A stretch of 64,000 nt of DNA from Schistocephalus solidus (taxonomy: Eukaryota; Platyhelminthes; Cestoda; Diphyllobothriidea; Diphyllobothriidae): positions 1 to 64,000 of the forward strand of contig WEDG01005637.1 in the NCBI GenBank assembly GCA_017591395.1, given 5' to 3'. Numbering within the stretch: the first letter of the stretch is position 1; every line of letters starts with the position of its first letter. The notes below the pieces were generated by a model that was given only the letters and a program-made list of their open reading frames with translations, ran no database searches and had not been told where the DNA came from. Positions 23,645-35,945 of the stretch are shown here, one piece after another. The translations under genes were made by a program, and so were the position numbers.

Positions 23645-26600
23645 TCGCTACACTCTGAAAATCGATTTTAACCGACAAATCGACCCTATCATACCTACTG
23701 ATATTTAGTCAGTAAAATTAAAAAGGTTATGGTTTAATAATATCGGTTAGTTGGTCAGGAAAAACCCCTTGGTGAGCAGGTATTGGTCAGCAGGGCCTTT
23801 ACTACCGAGTTGCATCGGCCCATGGGTCAATATGCTCGTACACAGCATCGCGATACCACCTGGTGCCTGAGTAAAGAGGATGTAAAATTTGGTGCACTAA
23901 ACGAGTGTAGAACAAGCCAAGGTCATCATTTTTTTCTTGTGACACAAGTTCGGAAGCTGATCTGCGTCGAAATCGAAGGTTTCTTTCCCAAGAGGACTCA
24001 GTAAAAGGGCTTAGATGTTCCTCCTATGAAATGTATTGATCCGTGGATTCTGCTAATTCTGTTTAGATAGCTTGATAGACAGCCTATAGATCCCACAGGT
24101 ATGACCCGCTTTTCCATGTTTAACGTAATTGTAGGACAAGCGTGCGTTTACTTCCCAGTTATAACCATCTCAGTATTTGTTTGTAAGCCGGATTTGGCAA
24201 GCATACGCTATACTATGCGGTTCGTTCTGCAGCAAGGCATTCCTTCTATTTCCGATAATTACTGCCTTCCAACGTGGTATATTGGACGGTTATTGTCACA
24301 ACATGCGCTCAGCAGTAGTTATCATCGTTGTAGTATTGGACAGATTTATCTCCAATATTGGACTACGTAGATAGTAGAGTACGCAGTTCATCTTACAAGC
24401 AGCCTCCAGTTAGACAGATTGAGGATTTAGGTAGCACAACATACGCTTACTCAAAATGCAAGTTGTCGTATTATTAGATTGCAGCTGGCCATTCTCAAAG
24501 TCGCAATTGCTACCTCTGACTCATTTCGTCTTTGTCTGTCAAGTACTACGCATGCGCGTGTGAGAACCGCCAACGCCATTATGCCAATCTATATTTATCT
24601 CTTCACTGATTGGCCACATCCAGACGAAGCTCAAGCGGTTGCACTTCGGCTGTCACTTGCCAGGTAAGAGTGCTCGCGGCAACTGCTTGTGATGGTTTGT
24701 GTAAAATCGGCCTCATTAAAGGCTGGTCTATATAATCGTCTTCTCTGCCTTCTGACTTGGAAGTCTTCAGGTTGTCGGTCATGGTACTTCGATGAAATGT
24801 TTTCTGCCCGTCTTAGTATGCAAACTATCAGTAACTCATGCTGTGTCATCTAACTACTCACCCTGGCAGCCCCCCCGCTCTGTCACCAAAATAAAGAAGG
24901 ACTGTGTGGAGGACTCAGCAAAGGCAGACTGACATTCTTTACATCAAGGGGTTAGTACAACCCGGTCCAATGAAGCAAATGAAATCTGACAGAAAAACCC
25001 CATAAAAGACTTTGACGCTGAGTCTGTGTGCGCGTACACGCAAACTGCAAAGAAGTTGAACACGCTAAAATAGGGAATATGGATAAAAGGTTTGAAAAGT
25101 GTCCAGCAGGGCATAACTCAAGGAATTCTTCTGATGAGCAGTGTGCAGCGCAGTCCTTTGGACATCAGAGCAATTTTTCTCATCTGCGAATTACAGTTTT
25201 TTCAGCGATTAGGCGATTACGATAGTGGCCTCACCCTTATGAAAGAGTCCAAGGATGTGAGAAGACTGTTTCACGTTGACCCCTCAAGCATGTGCCACCA
25301 TTTCCCATGATTCCACGGTTTGAATTCGTTTCTCGCCGACAACCAACATCATTTGTGACGTCAGGGTTCATCGCTGCAGTCCTGGGCCGATGTGAAGAGT
25401 ACAACAGTACATAAATGTAAACCCACATTTGAGGTTCTACTTTTAACCTTCGAGTGTACTTATGGTGTTCCCACGTGTGTTACCTGCATGAGAAATGAGA
25501 ATTCTCCACGCCAGTTGACTGGTATTAAGAACAAAGTTGATAGGTTTTGGAGGCAAGCAGTTATTTGGCTGGTTTGATTCTGTTTGTTGAGTTCTCCCTT
25601 CCAATGTTGCGAATTATCTTCCCGGAACAGAACTTATAGGCCATTTTATTCACTAGAGCTCTTTAATCCTTCTTCAAGTCCTCGAACGTAGTTTAAAACC
25701 CAGCAGCCCTTCCGACGAGAGACGCTAAAAACTTTCTATTTTACTAGTGGCAAGAATCGGACGCAGCTAAGTTAAGACAAGCGATTAGATTGCCAGAAAC
25801 GGTGCACAAGATCCTTGCAGCCAAACGATCTGGAACCGTGTTGTCGACTTAATGCTGCAGTGACTGAGCCTTGCCACCAGGAGCTATGAGAATCCAATGG
25901 GGACTTGGAAGTGAGTGCATGGCAACTCATAAAAAATAACCAGGGGTGACTAAAGAACCTCGCATCCCTACATCCCTGCCTATAGTACGGACTCTTTACA
26001 TCTCCAGCATGCGCGTTCTCACAGTCTTGTTGGACTGAAATTGTTCGCAGGTCGAAAATACCTATAAGCATGCGTCGGGACGCAGGGAATATTAGCCGAA
26101 AATGCTCAAAAGGTTTCCAAGGGGAATGACATACTTAAGTGAGGTCGGTAAATGAATCGAGATGAATCACAACCATAGGTACTGGCATCCGAATGAGGAT
26201 AATTCCAATCACCTATGACAATCATAACCGGATAAGTCGTAGGCACAGTGTATTTTCTCCGTTAGTAAAATAAGTTCACTAACACCTGTAAAGTTTGAAA
26301 TAGCTTGGGGTTATCATTGATTACCAAGGTTTCCAAACAAATTATTTATTTTCTCTGAAGTCGATTTATCAAAGTACATCTGTCCCAACAACCTGGTCTT
26401 TTGGTGTCCGTAGAGTATTTAAATAGACATGAACCTCGTTACAGACTGTGAGCAACACTAAAAAAGCTGAGGTTGGTAAATTACACAAATACTCGTGCAA
26501 TCATCTCAAAAAAGGTACAAAATTTTTAAAACCAAAATACCCTCTTCTCTTAAGAAGAAAGCTTATAGACGCAATTTCCCGAAAAATTATTATAAGGGAT

Positions 26601-26805
26601 TAATCTTATACATCATCTGGACGGATTAAAGGAATTTATACGATACGTAACGTCAGTGGAAAGGAAACACCGCACAAAGACGCTATAGTTCCCGATTTTG
26701 CTTCCAGGAATTTTGCCAGCTGCTGAAACAACGTTTATTCAAAGGTCTGCAGTACGCCGTGTGCAAAGTCGGTGGGGATGCTTTGTATAGCCACCTGTGC
26801 CCCCT
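23645..26805. repeat. Large inverted repeat, right arm
   Basis: Reverse complement of 17,240-20,385. The outer end (about 26,774-26,805) reads GGTGGGGATGCTTTGTATAG, a decayed version of the M-element terminus, matching the way the left arm abuts MITE copy A. The inner end starts next to a 25-bp motif also present once within each arm. Confidence 0.93.
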
Positions 26806-26929
26806 AACTGGGCCGCGTCGTAGAATCGCTGTACCAATGCGGAGGCCAAATCAGGGTACGGCATTTGTTATTCTTTTTTGAGATAAGGTCCCATAACAAG
26901 TGCCGAACATGAGCGGTGCGCATGCCCAA

Positions 26930-27200
26930 CATGGGCACGTGTACGTGCAGTCTCATGCCACACCCCTCTCCCACTCCGTGGGAGATGCTTCATCTGCACC
27001 CGACCCCACCTCCGGTCTTCTTCATTATGTTTTGACACCGTGCACAGGCGAGTAAGTGAAGAGACAGTGCGGTAGATGCCATGCAAGTCTACTATCAATT
27101 TAAACTAATTTGCGCACAAGTCGCAGTCTCTGCACCACCCTTCTGTGGAGCATACGGTGGACATCGTTGGATTACGACGGTCTAACTGATGGATCTAAAA
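26930..27200 (+). mobile_element. Solo 3' end of zinc-finger LINE family
   Basis: It matches the terminal part of LINE C's 3' UTR: CCCACTCCGTGGGA, CTCCGGTCTTCTT, a GTGCGGTAG block, then ACTAATT...GCGCAAGTC and TGGAGCATACGGTGGAC near 27,150-27,165. It has no coding sequence. It lies just outside the right inverted-repeat arm. Confidence 0.65.
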
Positions 27201-28330
27201 AGGAAGAAACGGATAATTGCCTTGAAAGCACCAAAATCGTCCAACTCGTGGTCATCTCAAGCGGAAGTTTGCGTTCTACGGAACAATCTACGTAAAACAA
27301 AGGATGTGCCAGTAGATTCATAATCTAGCCATTAGTCTTGCAACTTCACAGAAGGAAATGTTGGATTAGGCAGACGAATGACACCTTCGTCGTTATTGAA
27401 CAAGATGGCTCGTGAGGACATTTTCCTCAGCTATACATTTGAGTCTGTAGGAGGACGAGCCATTCCTGTTGTCCTCGTTTCCCAAACGCTCTGGAGGTTT
27501 TAAAAATCAATGTGCGTATGAAGGTGAAAAATATGATACTGGTACTACTTCCAATAAACAACAACCACCTAATTAGCCATCAACTCAATGGCGCAAGGGA
27601 GCTCTGTCTGCAGGTGAACTCATACCTTATGCAACCTAAAGACAGGGTTGCTGAAACGTGATAGTTTCGAAAGGTACTCAGCACGAATTGCTATTCACTC
27701 AACTTTGCCACTCAGGGTACAGAAATCCAAATGTGAAAGCACACTTCCCCTGACCCAAATTACGGCAAGCGCACCCGTTCATCAGGAACGTCAAATGTTT
27801 AGCTGCACATAAACCCGAGATACTCATCTAGCGCCAAGTGATGAGGCTGCGAGACTCATCGTCTGCTGTCGGTTACAGAATCTAATGCAGCTGCAGACAA
27901 AGCAATTACGTCGGAGAAACAAGGAGGTTAGTCATTATGCAGATGGCTGAGTAACAGCAGCGAGGAGGAATGAAGCCAACACTCAGGTTGTCGCTCATCC
28001 CACGTGATCAGGCCACATCTCTACTTTATATGAAGGCATAATCGCCACAGAAAGTACAAACCCCATGAATTTAGAGCTGCTGAAGGCAGGGTCTTACGGT
28101 CCTGATTTCAGCAACAAACTCCCTGACACACACTGCTCCTATTCGGGGATAAGGCGTTGCCGGAACAGGAGAAGTCATCACAGTAAGATCACACGGGTGA
28201 ACATTGGCTTCAGAAACGGTATCGATGACGCAGATGACTGAGTACTTATCACGACGATCCTATGTGGTTACCGCTCGAAGGAAGACTGCTTGCGAGGGCC
28301 CCGAATTGAGTCACAAGGCGGAACGCGACG
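27200..28330. other. No recognisable feature
   Basis: No conserved coding signal, RNA gene or repeat seen; open frames are short and unremarkable. Confidence 0.5.
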
Positions 28331-28334
28331 AGAA

Positions 28335-28500
28335 TTTCCCGTAGCCTAGTTGGTGAACGCATTTCCCAATCGTAACAGACAGGACAATGGGCCCTTGACC
28401 CAATGGTGGAGTGTTCGACATAGCAAGGCCAAAAGAATTTGTATTCGAATCTCAGGTCTTGCAAACCTGGAGTTGGGGATAGTGGATCAACGTTGGTGAA
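28335..28500 (+). mobile_element. SINE-like repeat fragment, + strand
   Basis: A decayed tRNA-like head (GACAGGACAATGG, B-box-like TATTCGAATCTC) and the start of the body (CCTGGAGTTGGGGATAGTGG) match the SINE family. The hammerhead region is not preserved. Confidence 0.5.
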
Positions 28501-28507
28501 TATGGCA

Positions 28508-28810
28508 GAAATTGGTTGATGAACGCTCACCGCTTGGTTACGGAGCTCACTCGTCCCGTTTTCCTTTGGGGCTCAGTCCCGAGCCCCGCCAGCAGCCGAA
28601 CAGCGACTAGTATTACAGGCAGATGAACATTGCCGACAAACACTAGGGAGATGGGAATGGCCGTTTCTAGCTCATTAGCCGTCTTCAGTCAATCATGCTG
28701 GAACTCAGGTGGTGCCCCACCCGAGGCCTGGATCCACAAACTAGAAGTCCAACGCTCTAACCCACTGCGCCACAGGCTCGTTGCCCTGCCGGGCATAAGT
28801 GGCAATTGCA
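28508..28810 (-). mobile_element. SINE-like repeat, - strand unit
   Basis: Tail (AACGCTCACCGCTTGGTTAC on the + strand), body with hammerhead-like motif H4, and tRNA-like head. On the - strand the head has A box TGGCGCAGTGG and TTGGACTTCTAG, closely resembling tRNA-Arg(UCU). The best-preserved tRNA head of the family in this window. Confidence 0.75.
28650..28694 (-). ncRNA. Hammerhead-like motif H4 in SINE body
   Basis: GATTGA, CTGAAGA, stem II GGCT/AGCT, GAAA, short ACGGCCATT, then CCCATC. Both catalytic core elements fit the CUGANGA/GAAA consensus. Stem I is weakened, though one change on each strand (C to T and G to A) preserves a pair. Confidence 0.45.
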
Positions 28811-28814
28811 GACT

Positions 28815-30530
28815 CCATTTTCTTTGTCAGTACTCCTATCACGTGGGACTAAATAGCATTGCGGTTGACTCAACTATGCACACGCTTCCGGGCTTTCATT
28901 GTATCACATTATTGTCCACGATTTAATAAGTATCCTTGGAATAGAGATCAGTCACCAAAAAAATTGCAGCAGTAACGAAGATGACTGAATGAATCCTGAC
29001 ATCGTACTACTGACTGACAACCGCGTTCCATGTTACTTATGATCCTGCTAATAAGGCTAAATAATTTAGAATCTTAGTTCCGTTATTTTGCTGAAACACT
29101 TACCATTTTATATTCCTTACTGAAAAACGAAAATCTAAGAAAAAATCGAACTGACTGGTGCCAGAAAACGGCGAAATGAATTCTAAGACAAACCTTAAAG
29201 TACCATACCTAGGTGATCGTTACTCTTTTCGATAAAACTCAGTAGTTTTATTGAAGTTTCTCTCGCTTGCCTGAATTCTGCTTGATTCAGACCACAGTCG
29301 AAAAGTGAATTTTGAATTGAAATACAAAAGCATTTTGTGATCCCTTCCCATCCCCTGGGTTCACCAATTTATTGCTTTAGAGCAATTTGTATTTTTTTCA
29401 TTCAGGTAAACTTTTCGCTCAGTATTTAACTAGGTATGTAAATTTTTCCGTATGCAAAGCAACCATAACAAAAAAGTTATTTCAATTTTCCACAAAAAAG
29501 CTTTTGCAACCCAATCGGAATAACACCATCGAATTTGCGCCAGACTTCGAATAACACTAATTAGATGTAGATATTTAATGAAAATGCAAGCAAAAATCCC
29601 TCTTTCGAACGTCAGTGCCTATACCGGTTTTCTTACTCAGGTATTTGCATTAGCAAGCAGTATTTGCTTTTAAAATCTGAGTTTACTTATTAAGTACGAA
29701 TTTTGGGGTCTATGAAATATCCGCTTATTTTATAAAATCTAGTTTTTATCAATGAAATAGTATTTTTAATCCATCTTTCGCACTCTTCTTATTCGTTCAT
29801 TATTAGTTGGTCGTTTTGGCGATGCCCTAGGACTGTTTTCAGATTGGTCAGTGATTTTTCTTTAATTTATATATATTACATGAGTAAGTTCACACCTTGT
29901 GTACGCAGAACATAATGATTTAAACTGAACCAGCTTAGGGCTATAGGATAGTCTTGGCGTGGTGTAAGGCCTTTCAACACCTTCAACAAAAGATAACATC
30001 ATTCCACGGGCCTGAGAACGGAGTACAAACGATAACTGCTAAAAACAACAACAGGGAGCATGAATCGAATACAAGAGGCATGCACATTCTGTTCCGGAGG
30101 AACTAACGGTGGACAACAGCTAGAAGTAAAATGAGGGGAAGGCCCATAGTCAGTAATAAAGCGTCAGTATTTTTTCAGCAGGATTACAGGCAGTCAATAA
30201 CTATGAAATAATGCTTGAAAATAAATCCAACCTAAAATAATTCGAACAACGAGCCTGTGTCAAACAAGGAAAAAGCAAATACAACTTGGGTGCCAAAGAA
30301 AGGTCGTGTCCGTGGCAAAAAAACCTATGCCTTTGAGGTTGGGTTTCTTAAATAAAAACAGCTTTCCATTCATCCCATGCTTCTTCCAATTCAAGCCGTC
30401 TGATTTTCCTTTGAGGAGGATAAACTAGTCTATAAAGGTAACTTTTGATGGATTCCGTAAGGATTTCGAATGGTTCCAGTCACAAAGATGAAGAGTTTTC
30501 CTGCTCAGATTAAAAATCAGAGTTGCTGTA
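28815..30530. other. AT-rich region without recognisable features
   Basis: Base composition is more AT-rich than the surroundings; no gene, tRNA or repeat family is evident. Confidence 0.5.
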
Positions 30531-30535
30531 CCAAC

Positions 30536-30795
30536 TTCGGTAGGTGCATTTATGTGGCCCCTGGTATGCCAGGGGAACTGGATCACCCCGTAAGACGGGT
30601 ATCTTTGAGCTATATTCCAGGGAAATTAGTGTTTGATTTAAGGTTAAAGTTCGGATTAGTGTCAGGGTTAAGGTATGGGTGCAGGTAAGGCAAGATTAAG
30701 GTTCGGAGAAAGAGTAGATTTCAGTTATTGTAAAAGTTTTGGGTTAGTGTTGGGGTAATAATTCGGGAACAGGTACCATTCCCGAAATTTAGTGC
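30536..30795. mobile_element. Possible diverged MITE M (copy C)
   Basis: The left end GGTAGGTGCATTTATGTGGC resembles the M terminus, an interior block TATTCCAGGGAAATTA matches M, and degenerate GGTTAAGG/GGTTAG-like motifs follow. The right terminus is not clear. Confidence 0.35.
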
Positions 30796-31099
30796 AATAC
30801 CACACACACCACGGAGTTGAAAGTTCACATTCCGATAGTCCGTGGGAGGAGCACCCAATCGACGGATATCTCAAATTCCCCCCTTCTTGCTCAAAATTAT
30901 AAGAATCCCAGCAAGTTGCTGTTTTGATTTTTTTGCTAGAGCAGTGGCTTGATAATGGCAAAATGGCTCTCCAGTGAGGATATATCATCAAAGCAAAAGT
31001 TTTATTTTTTTTCACTCCCGTTTGCAGAGAAAGAAAAGTCTCACATATTAAGATGAGCCACCTAGCACTATTGCCTTCTGAATGAGTGCGCAATGCACA

Positions 31100-31913
31100 C
31101 GATAGTTGGACCGTCGATTTTGACGAGGTCCATCGTACGCTCCACAGTAGGTTGGTGCAGTGATGGTGACTTGCGCGTGAATTAGTTTTAAGTGATAGTA
31201 GCCTTGCGCTTCAGATACCCAACTCTCTCCTCCACGCCCACCTAAGCCCGGTGTCAAGACAGAGTCAATGAGACTGGAGATGGGAGAGGATGGAGCTGGC
31301 TAGGCCGGAGCCCCTAGGCGTGCCACCACACACACACCCCCCGGCAATTGATATGGAAGCGTAAACCCAATAACGCCTGCCATGCCCTGATGTAGCCCAC
31401 GTGCCGGTCCAACGCATCTACCACGTGGCCCGTTTAGGAGGCACAATGAAATTTCGAACTTCGTAGTACGTCAATGTCCACCGTATGCTCTCCGGAAGGT
31501 GGTACAGGGACGGTGATTTGCGCGTGATTTAGTTTGAAGTGATAGAAGAATTTCGCTCCCCAACCTCCACAATCAGACCACCGTCTGAGCCAGTCAGTTG
31601 TCTGATGTGGGAGTGGGCATTTTGGCTGATGCCACAGCACCACCTGACCCCAATAACGCACACACCAGGATTCACTTAATCAGGGGATATGGAGGAGCCA
31701 TCGCCGTCTGACTCCCAGTCCACGGGTCAGCTACTCGACACACACAGCACATACACTGGGCCAACGGCGTGAATTGGTGTAAGCATCAGATTGGCAGCCT
31801 TCCAAGCCCTAATTTCTACGAAACCATGATATTCACAAGAACATAATGAAAATGAGGGTTTTGTCTATGTATTAGTGTAGATAGTGCGCTGATGTGGCTT
31901 AGCCTCTGGTGGT
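31100..31913 (-). other. 3' UTR of LINE A
   Basis: The terminal module (the TGGAGCGTACGATGGACC type on the - strand) occurs twice, at about 31,100-31,200 and 31,455-31,545. Other blocks match the copy C UTR. No coding capacity. Confidence 0.7.
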
Positions 31914-32690
31914 TTACCGCAGGTTATCGTGGAGGTGCATGTGTCCTAATAGGCCCATGCCGTGTGTAACTGCATGGGAGCAGTGAGGGCAGATGATGCG
32001 GGTGCCGCGACTGTATGTCGGAGCCCCAGGCACTGGTTCACCAGCCTTCGTGCGATGGATTCGCAGGTGACCGACCAGGCCAATGCGTGAGTTAAAGTTG
32101 CGGGCGCATTGTGGGCAGGAGAAATCGGTAAAGGCTGGGGGGATGTCATTCATGGAAGTGGGGGTGTCAGTGGTGGTAAGAATGGCAGGAGCGGAGGGTG
32201 TGCATGATGTATCGGTGTTGTCGGCATTGCGGTGAATTCCGCTGTCATGGATACGCATTTGATGAGTGAATGCGCGAGGACAGTGAGGACAGTGGAGGCG
32301 ACGATCTCTGCTGTGTGTTGGTGCTCCAGGCACTGGTTCACCCGTCTCTATACGATGGAATCGTAAGAGACCAACCATGCCGATGCGTGAGGTGAATGTG
32401 CGGTCGCATTGAGGACAGTTTAGGCTAGAGTCCCCATCGCTGATGGTGGTGGGGGTGGCGTCGGTGGCGGTGGTGGAGTTAGCAGGTAATGTGTATTGGG
32501 ATGTGGTTTCTAGGACGGTGGGAGTAATGGAATTGATGCCAGGGGTGAGGGTGGGAGAGTCTGAAGGAGGGTTGGCAGAATTTGACGTAGAATTTGGAAT
32601 TGTCGGATTGTTGGTGCATTGCGCCCGAAGATGGCCGATTCGCGCGCGGAAGGTGCGTTGACAGAGAGAGAGCTACGCTTTATTTTGAAA
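31914..32690 (-). pseudogene. C2H2 zinc-finger tail of LINE A
   Basis: Fingers of the CPQC(8-9 residues)GLVGHLRIH type occur across two frames. A clean frame (32,378-31,914) has a finger-2-like end, a CPHCPRAFTHQMRIH finger that lost its MGLLGH segment by deletion, CPQCARNFNSRIGLVGHLRIH, and a last finger CPHCSHAVTHGMGLLGHMHLH ending HDNLR. The part near 32,690 carries the first CCHC-type finger. This tail is fused to LINE RT proteins of this family and probably binds nucleic acid. Confidence 0.8.
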
Positions 32691-32804
32691 GTAAAATTCC
32701 AAAACTTTCAGCAAAACATGCCTCCATTCACCGTGAATAAGGTAGGGGATACAAGCCAAACAACCGGAAGATCACAAACGAATGGCCGAAGAATGCATAT
32801 ATTA

Positions 32805-33985
32805 ACCTCGGATACCGTCCCGTTGTCAGTGACGCACGCCATCATCCAGTCATGAAGCTGACGCACCATGTGCGTGAACCACTCAGGATAGCCGAATTCC
32901 TGCATGACATTCCACAGTCCGTCGCGATGCACCGTGTCAAAGGCTATCGTTAGATCCACGAAGGTAGTGTTTAGGTGAGTTCGCATCTCCTGGCACTTCT
33001 CTTGAAGCTGGCGGGCGGCAAAGATCACGTCGGTTGTTCCGCGGTGTCGGCTGAAGCCACATTGGCTTTCCGGGAGCAGGCCCAGCTCTAGGTGACCGTT
33101 CAGACGATTGAGAAGAATACGGACGAAGATCTTCCCGGTGATGTTGAGCAACGATATGCCTCTGTGATCATCACAGAGTTGCCGGTTCCCCTTCCGCTTG
33201 TAGAGATGGACGATGGTCGCGTCTTGAAAGCCTGAGGAACTTGTAATTGGCACCACATCTCCTGGAAGAGTGTTGTGAGTTCTGCCATCAGCCGGGCCCA
33301 CCATACTTGTAGACTTCCGGTGGGATTGCGTCGGATCCCGGTGCTTTACCGCTGGAAAACTGCTGCATGGCTAGGATGGTTTCTGGTAGGAAAGGCAGCA
33401 AAAAAGGGCATTGTTCGTGTTCACTTGAGAGAGTTAGTGATGAGCAATTAAGGACACTTCTGAAGTGCTCGGCCCAGCACTTTAGAATTTGCTATTTATC
33501 TGTCTGTAGTGTTGTGCCGTCAGAGCTGAGCAGCGGTGCGGTCCCCTTCATACATGGGCCGTAGATGGCCGTGATGGCTTTGAAAAGTTTTTCATTTCAT
33601 TGCGGTCCGCATACCCCTGGATTTCCTCAGCCTTTCGGATCATCCAGGCGTCCTGCATCTCCCGCAGCCGTTGCTGTACAAGGCGCCGGCACCTCAAGAA
33701 TGCTGCTTTGGTGGCGTCAGTCCGAAGGTCCATGTAGACTTTGTGTAGTCCATGCTTCTCCGCGAGTAAGTTGCTGATTTCAGCGTCATTGTCATCAAAC
33801 CAGTCCTGGCGTTGATGGCGTGCGCGTCCGAGGACTCATAGGGCGGTGGACTGGATGACATTTCGTAGTTGACACCATCGTGTCTCCACGGTGGCTTTAT
33901 TATCTGGAGCATGCAGGTTCTCCAGTTTCTCGGTTATTTGGTTGCTGAAGTCAAAACAATGGGCAGGCAGATTTAAGAAAAGAGT
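32805..33985 (-). pseudogene. Reverse transcriptase N-terminal half of LINE A
   Basis: Across frameshifts the order is MDLRTDATKAAFLRCRR (about 33,733), DAWMIRKAEEIQGYADRNEMKNF (about 33,600), then FQDATIVHLYKRKGNRQ, HRGISLLNITGKIF, ESQCGFSRHRGTTDVIFAARQLQ and TTFVDLTIAFDTVHRDG, ending at TDNGTVSE near 32,805. This is RT fingers and palm up to the first catalytic Asp block; the ADD motif region is absent. Decayed and non-functional. Confidence 0.8.
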
Positions 33986-34025
33986 ATTTAACCTACCTGG
34001 TGGTCGCTTACCTTGGGAGCATTCG

Positions 34026-34922
34026 TCAAGGTTGAAGTCGGGGCCTCATCTGAGAGATGACAAGGAGGTGATCCGTCCAACCATCGGCATCGCGGATCGC
34101 CTTGGTTACCAGCACGTCCTGTCGATCTCGCCTCCGGACGAGAACATAGTCCAGCAGATGCCAGAACCGCGACCGATGGTGCATCCAAGTGGCCTTCTCC
34201 CGCGTCGGAAGGCGAAAGAAAGTGTTGGTCAGCAGGAGACGTTGTTCCGCACACGTGCGCAGAAGAAGGAGGCCGTTATCGTTACAGCTACCGAGACCGT
34301 GGGGACCCAGCACTCCCTGCCAGGCAGCGTGGTCCGTCTCGACGCGGACGTTGAAGTCACCAAGGACAATTAACTTGTCCTCTTTCGGCACAGTCACCAG
34401 CAGGGCGTGCAGATCCTCGTAGAATTTGTCCTTTGCTGCATCAGAGCTCGTCATTGGGGGAGCGTAGGCGCTGATGATGGTGGCGAACTGGTCTCCCCGA
34501 AGAGGCAGGCGGAGGCTCATCAGGCGATCATTGATACCCTGCGGCAGACAGAGCAGACGTCCCACGATGTCGTTCCAGATGGCAAAGGCAACACCAGTGT
34601 CGCTTTGCTCTGCCTTTGGCCGGCCGCTCCAGAAGAAGGTGTAGCCGGCACCCACATCCTCCAACTGATCCTGCTCAGAGAATCTGGTCTCGCTGAGAGC
34701 AGCAATGTCCACCTTGTAGCGTGGCAGTTCCCGAGTGACTAGCGCCGTCCTCCGTTCCAGCTGGTTGCTCCTAGGATTGTCTAAAAGGGAACGAACATTC
34801 CAGACTGCTAGTGTGAGTGTACTCACCCGAGCAGCCTGGAGGTTATGGCGAGGGGGATTGGGACGGGAGCATTGTTGTTTGCTTGAGTTTAACAACCGCG
34901 TATTTTGTGATCTGCGAGCCAC
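34026..34922 (-). CDS. APE-like endonuclease domain of LINE A (intact frame)
   Basis: A 298-residue open frame with motifs [52 protein letters not shown] and [10 protein letters not shown], containing the Asn, Glu, Asp-Asn and Asp-His residues expected of an APE-type LINE endonuclease. The start at 34,920-34,922 is preceded by the 5' UTR block shared with copy C. The frame ends just after the endonuclease through a shift into the RT linker, so only this domain could be made. It is called CDS only because the frame is uninterrupted; host function is not implied. Confidence 0.75.
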   Translation of the reverse strand: MARRSQNTRLLNSSKQQCSRPNPPRHNLQAARVSTLTLAVWNVRSLLDNPRSNQLERRTALVTRELPRYKVDIAALSETRFSEQDQLEDVGAGYTFFWSGRPKAEQSDTGVAFAIWNDIVGRLLCLPQGINDRLMSLRLPLRGDQFATIISAYAPPMTSSDAAKDKFYEDLHALLVTVPKEDKLIVLGDFNVRVETDHAAWQGVLGPHGLGSCNDNGLLLLRTCAEQRLLLTNTFFRLPTREKATWMHHRSRFWHLLDYVLVRRRDRQDVLVTKAIRDADGWTDHLLVISQMRPRLQP

Positions 34923-35349
34923 GGCCGGCTGCAGAAGACGTGAGACCCAGCATTTGTTTAGGGCACCTTTTATAGCCCCTTCCGCTGTGAGGAGGCAAGC
35001 AGTGCTGTCCCTAAATAGGGCTGCTGGGAAATCCCAGACGGCGGCCGAACTCCACTATGGGTAATGGTTTTGTTTTAGTGGGCGAGCGAACCGAGTTAAC
35101 CTGGGCCACCTACGAGGTTACTGTCGCCCCCACCGTAGGACTTTTTTAGAGGGGAAAGTTTGGGAGTCAGACATACCGGGTGTGGAGGCACACACAACAC
35201 CAGAGACCCTCATCTGGTTTAGCCCACCGGTCGTGATGGTTGCCCGGGGTGTGGCCACTGGGAAGAACCTAACTTCGAGGAGCCACATGTACGAGTTGGG
35301 TACCAGTTAGAGGCGGCCACAGGAGCATTCACCATCTGTACGAGACCCG

Positions 35350-35945
35350 CATAAACGAGCATAAACTGACCATCCACTGACGCGATCCCTTGTCTCTCGT
35401 GTTTGCGCACACCGTGGACTGTGACCACCGCTTCAAGTGGCCGCAACTGAAGTGGTCACCAGGCCTAACACCAAGCAGGCACGAGAATTTCTCAAAGCTT
35501 AGCACTCCAACGCAAACATCATCAATCGCCATGTCGACCTGGATGCACATTACGAAGGTCTACATGTACGGCTCACTGACTCGCATCGAACTTAAACCAA
35601 CAATAGCTTATCCATGTTTGGCCCAGTTGAAACCCTTGGATGCGGTATCCTCCACCTCCTCCCCCCCCCCAACGACGCGTGAACCACAATCGAGACTTAA
35701 ACACCTCCCCTCACTCCCGAAATTTATCGTAACACGCTTCTCGTCCCCCTCCCACGGGTGTTGACCAACAACTTAAACGATAGCACGTCACCAAACTCCT
35801 GAAATGATGCCTCAGAACTTTCTTTACTTTCAGTGATCGGGTTTACGATGGGCTCTCCTTGTCTAGATTAATTTGCGGGGCGGTTCTGCAGAGGCTCGTG
35901 CGACTGGTCTCCCGTTCTGGGTTAGATATTTCATCGACACATTTG
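35350..35945. other. No recognisable feature
   Basis: Between the LINE A 5' end and the Penelope RT fragment. A C-rich run lies near 35,660. No gene seen. Confidence 0.45.

Larger units (their letters stand above)
31100..35350 (-). mobile_element. Zinc-finger LINE copy A
   Basis: A - strand copy with the 5' UTR (34,923 to about 35,350, matching 45,770-46,298 of copy C), an almost intact endonuclease (34,922-34,026), a decayed RT N-terminal half (33,985-32,805), an unrelated or lost stretch of about 110 bp, a zinc-finger tail (about 32,690-31,914) and a 3' UTR. The catalytic RT half is missing. 30,796-31,099 outside it shows nothing I recognise. Confidence 0.88.

Noticed and set aside
20021..24004. 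Matching 73-codon open frames in both inverted-repeat arms (20,021-20,242 - and 23,783-24,004 +)
   Set aside because: The four differences between the arms all change the amino acid and no domain is recognisable; this is inherited identity of the arms, not a conserved gene.
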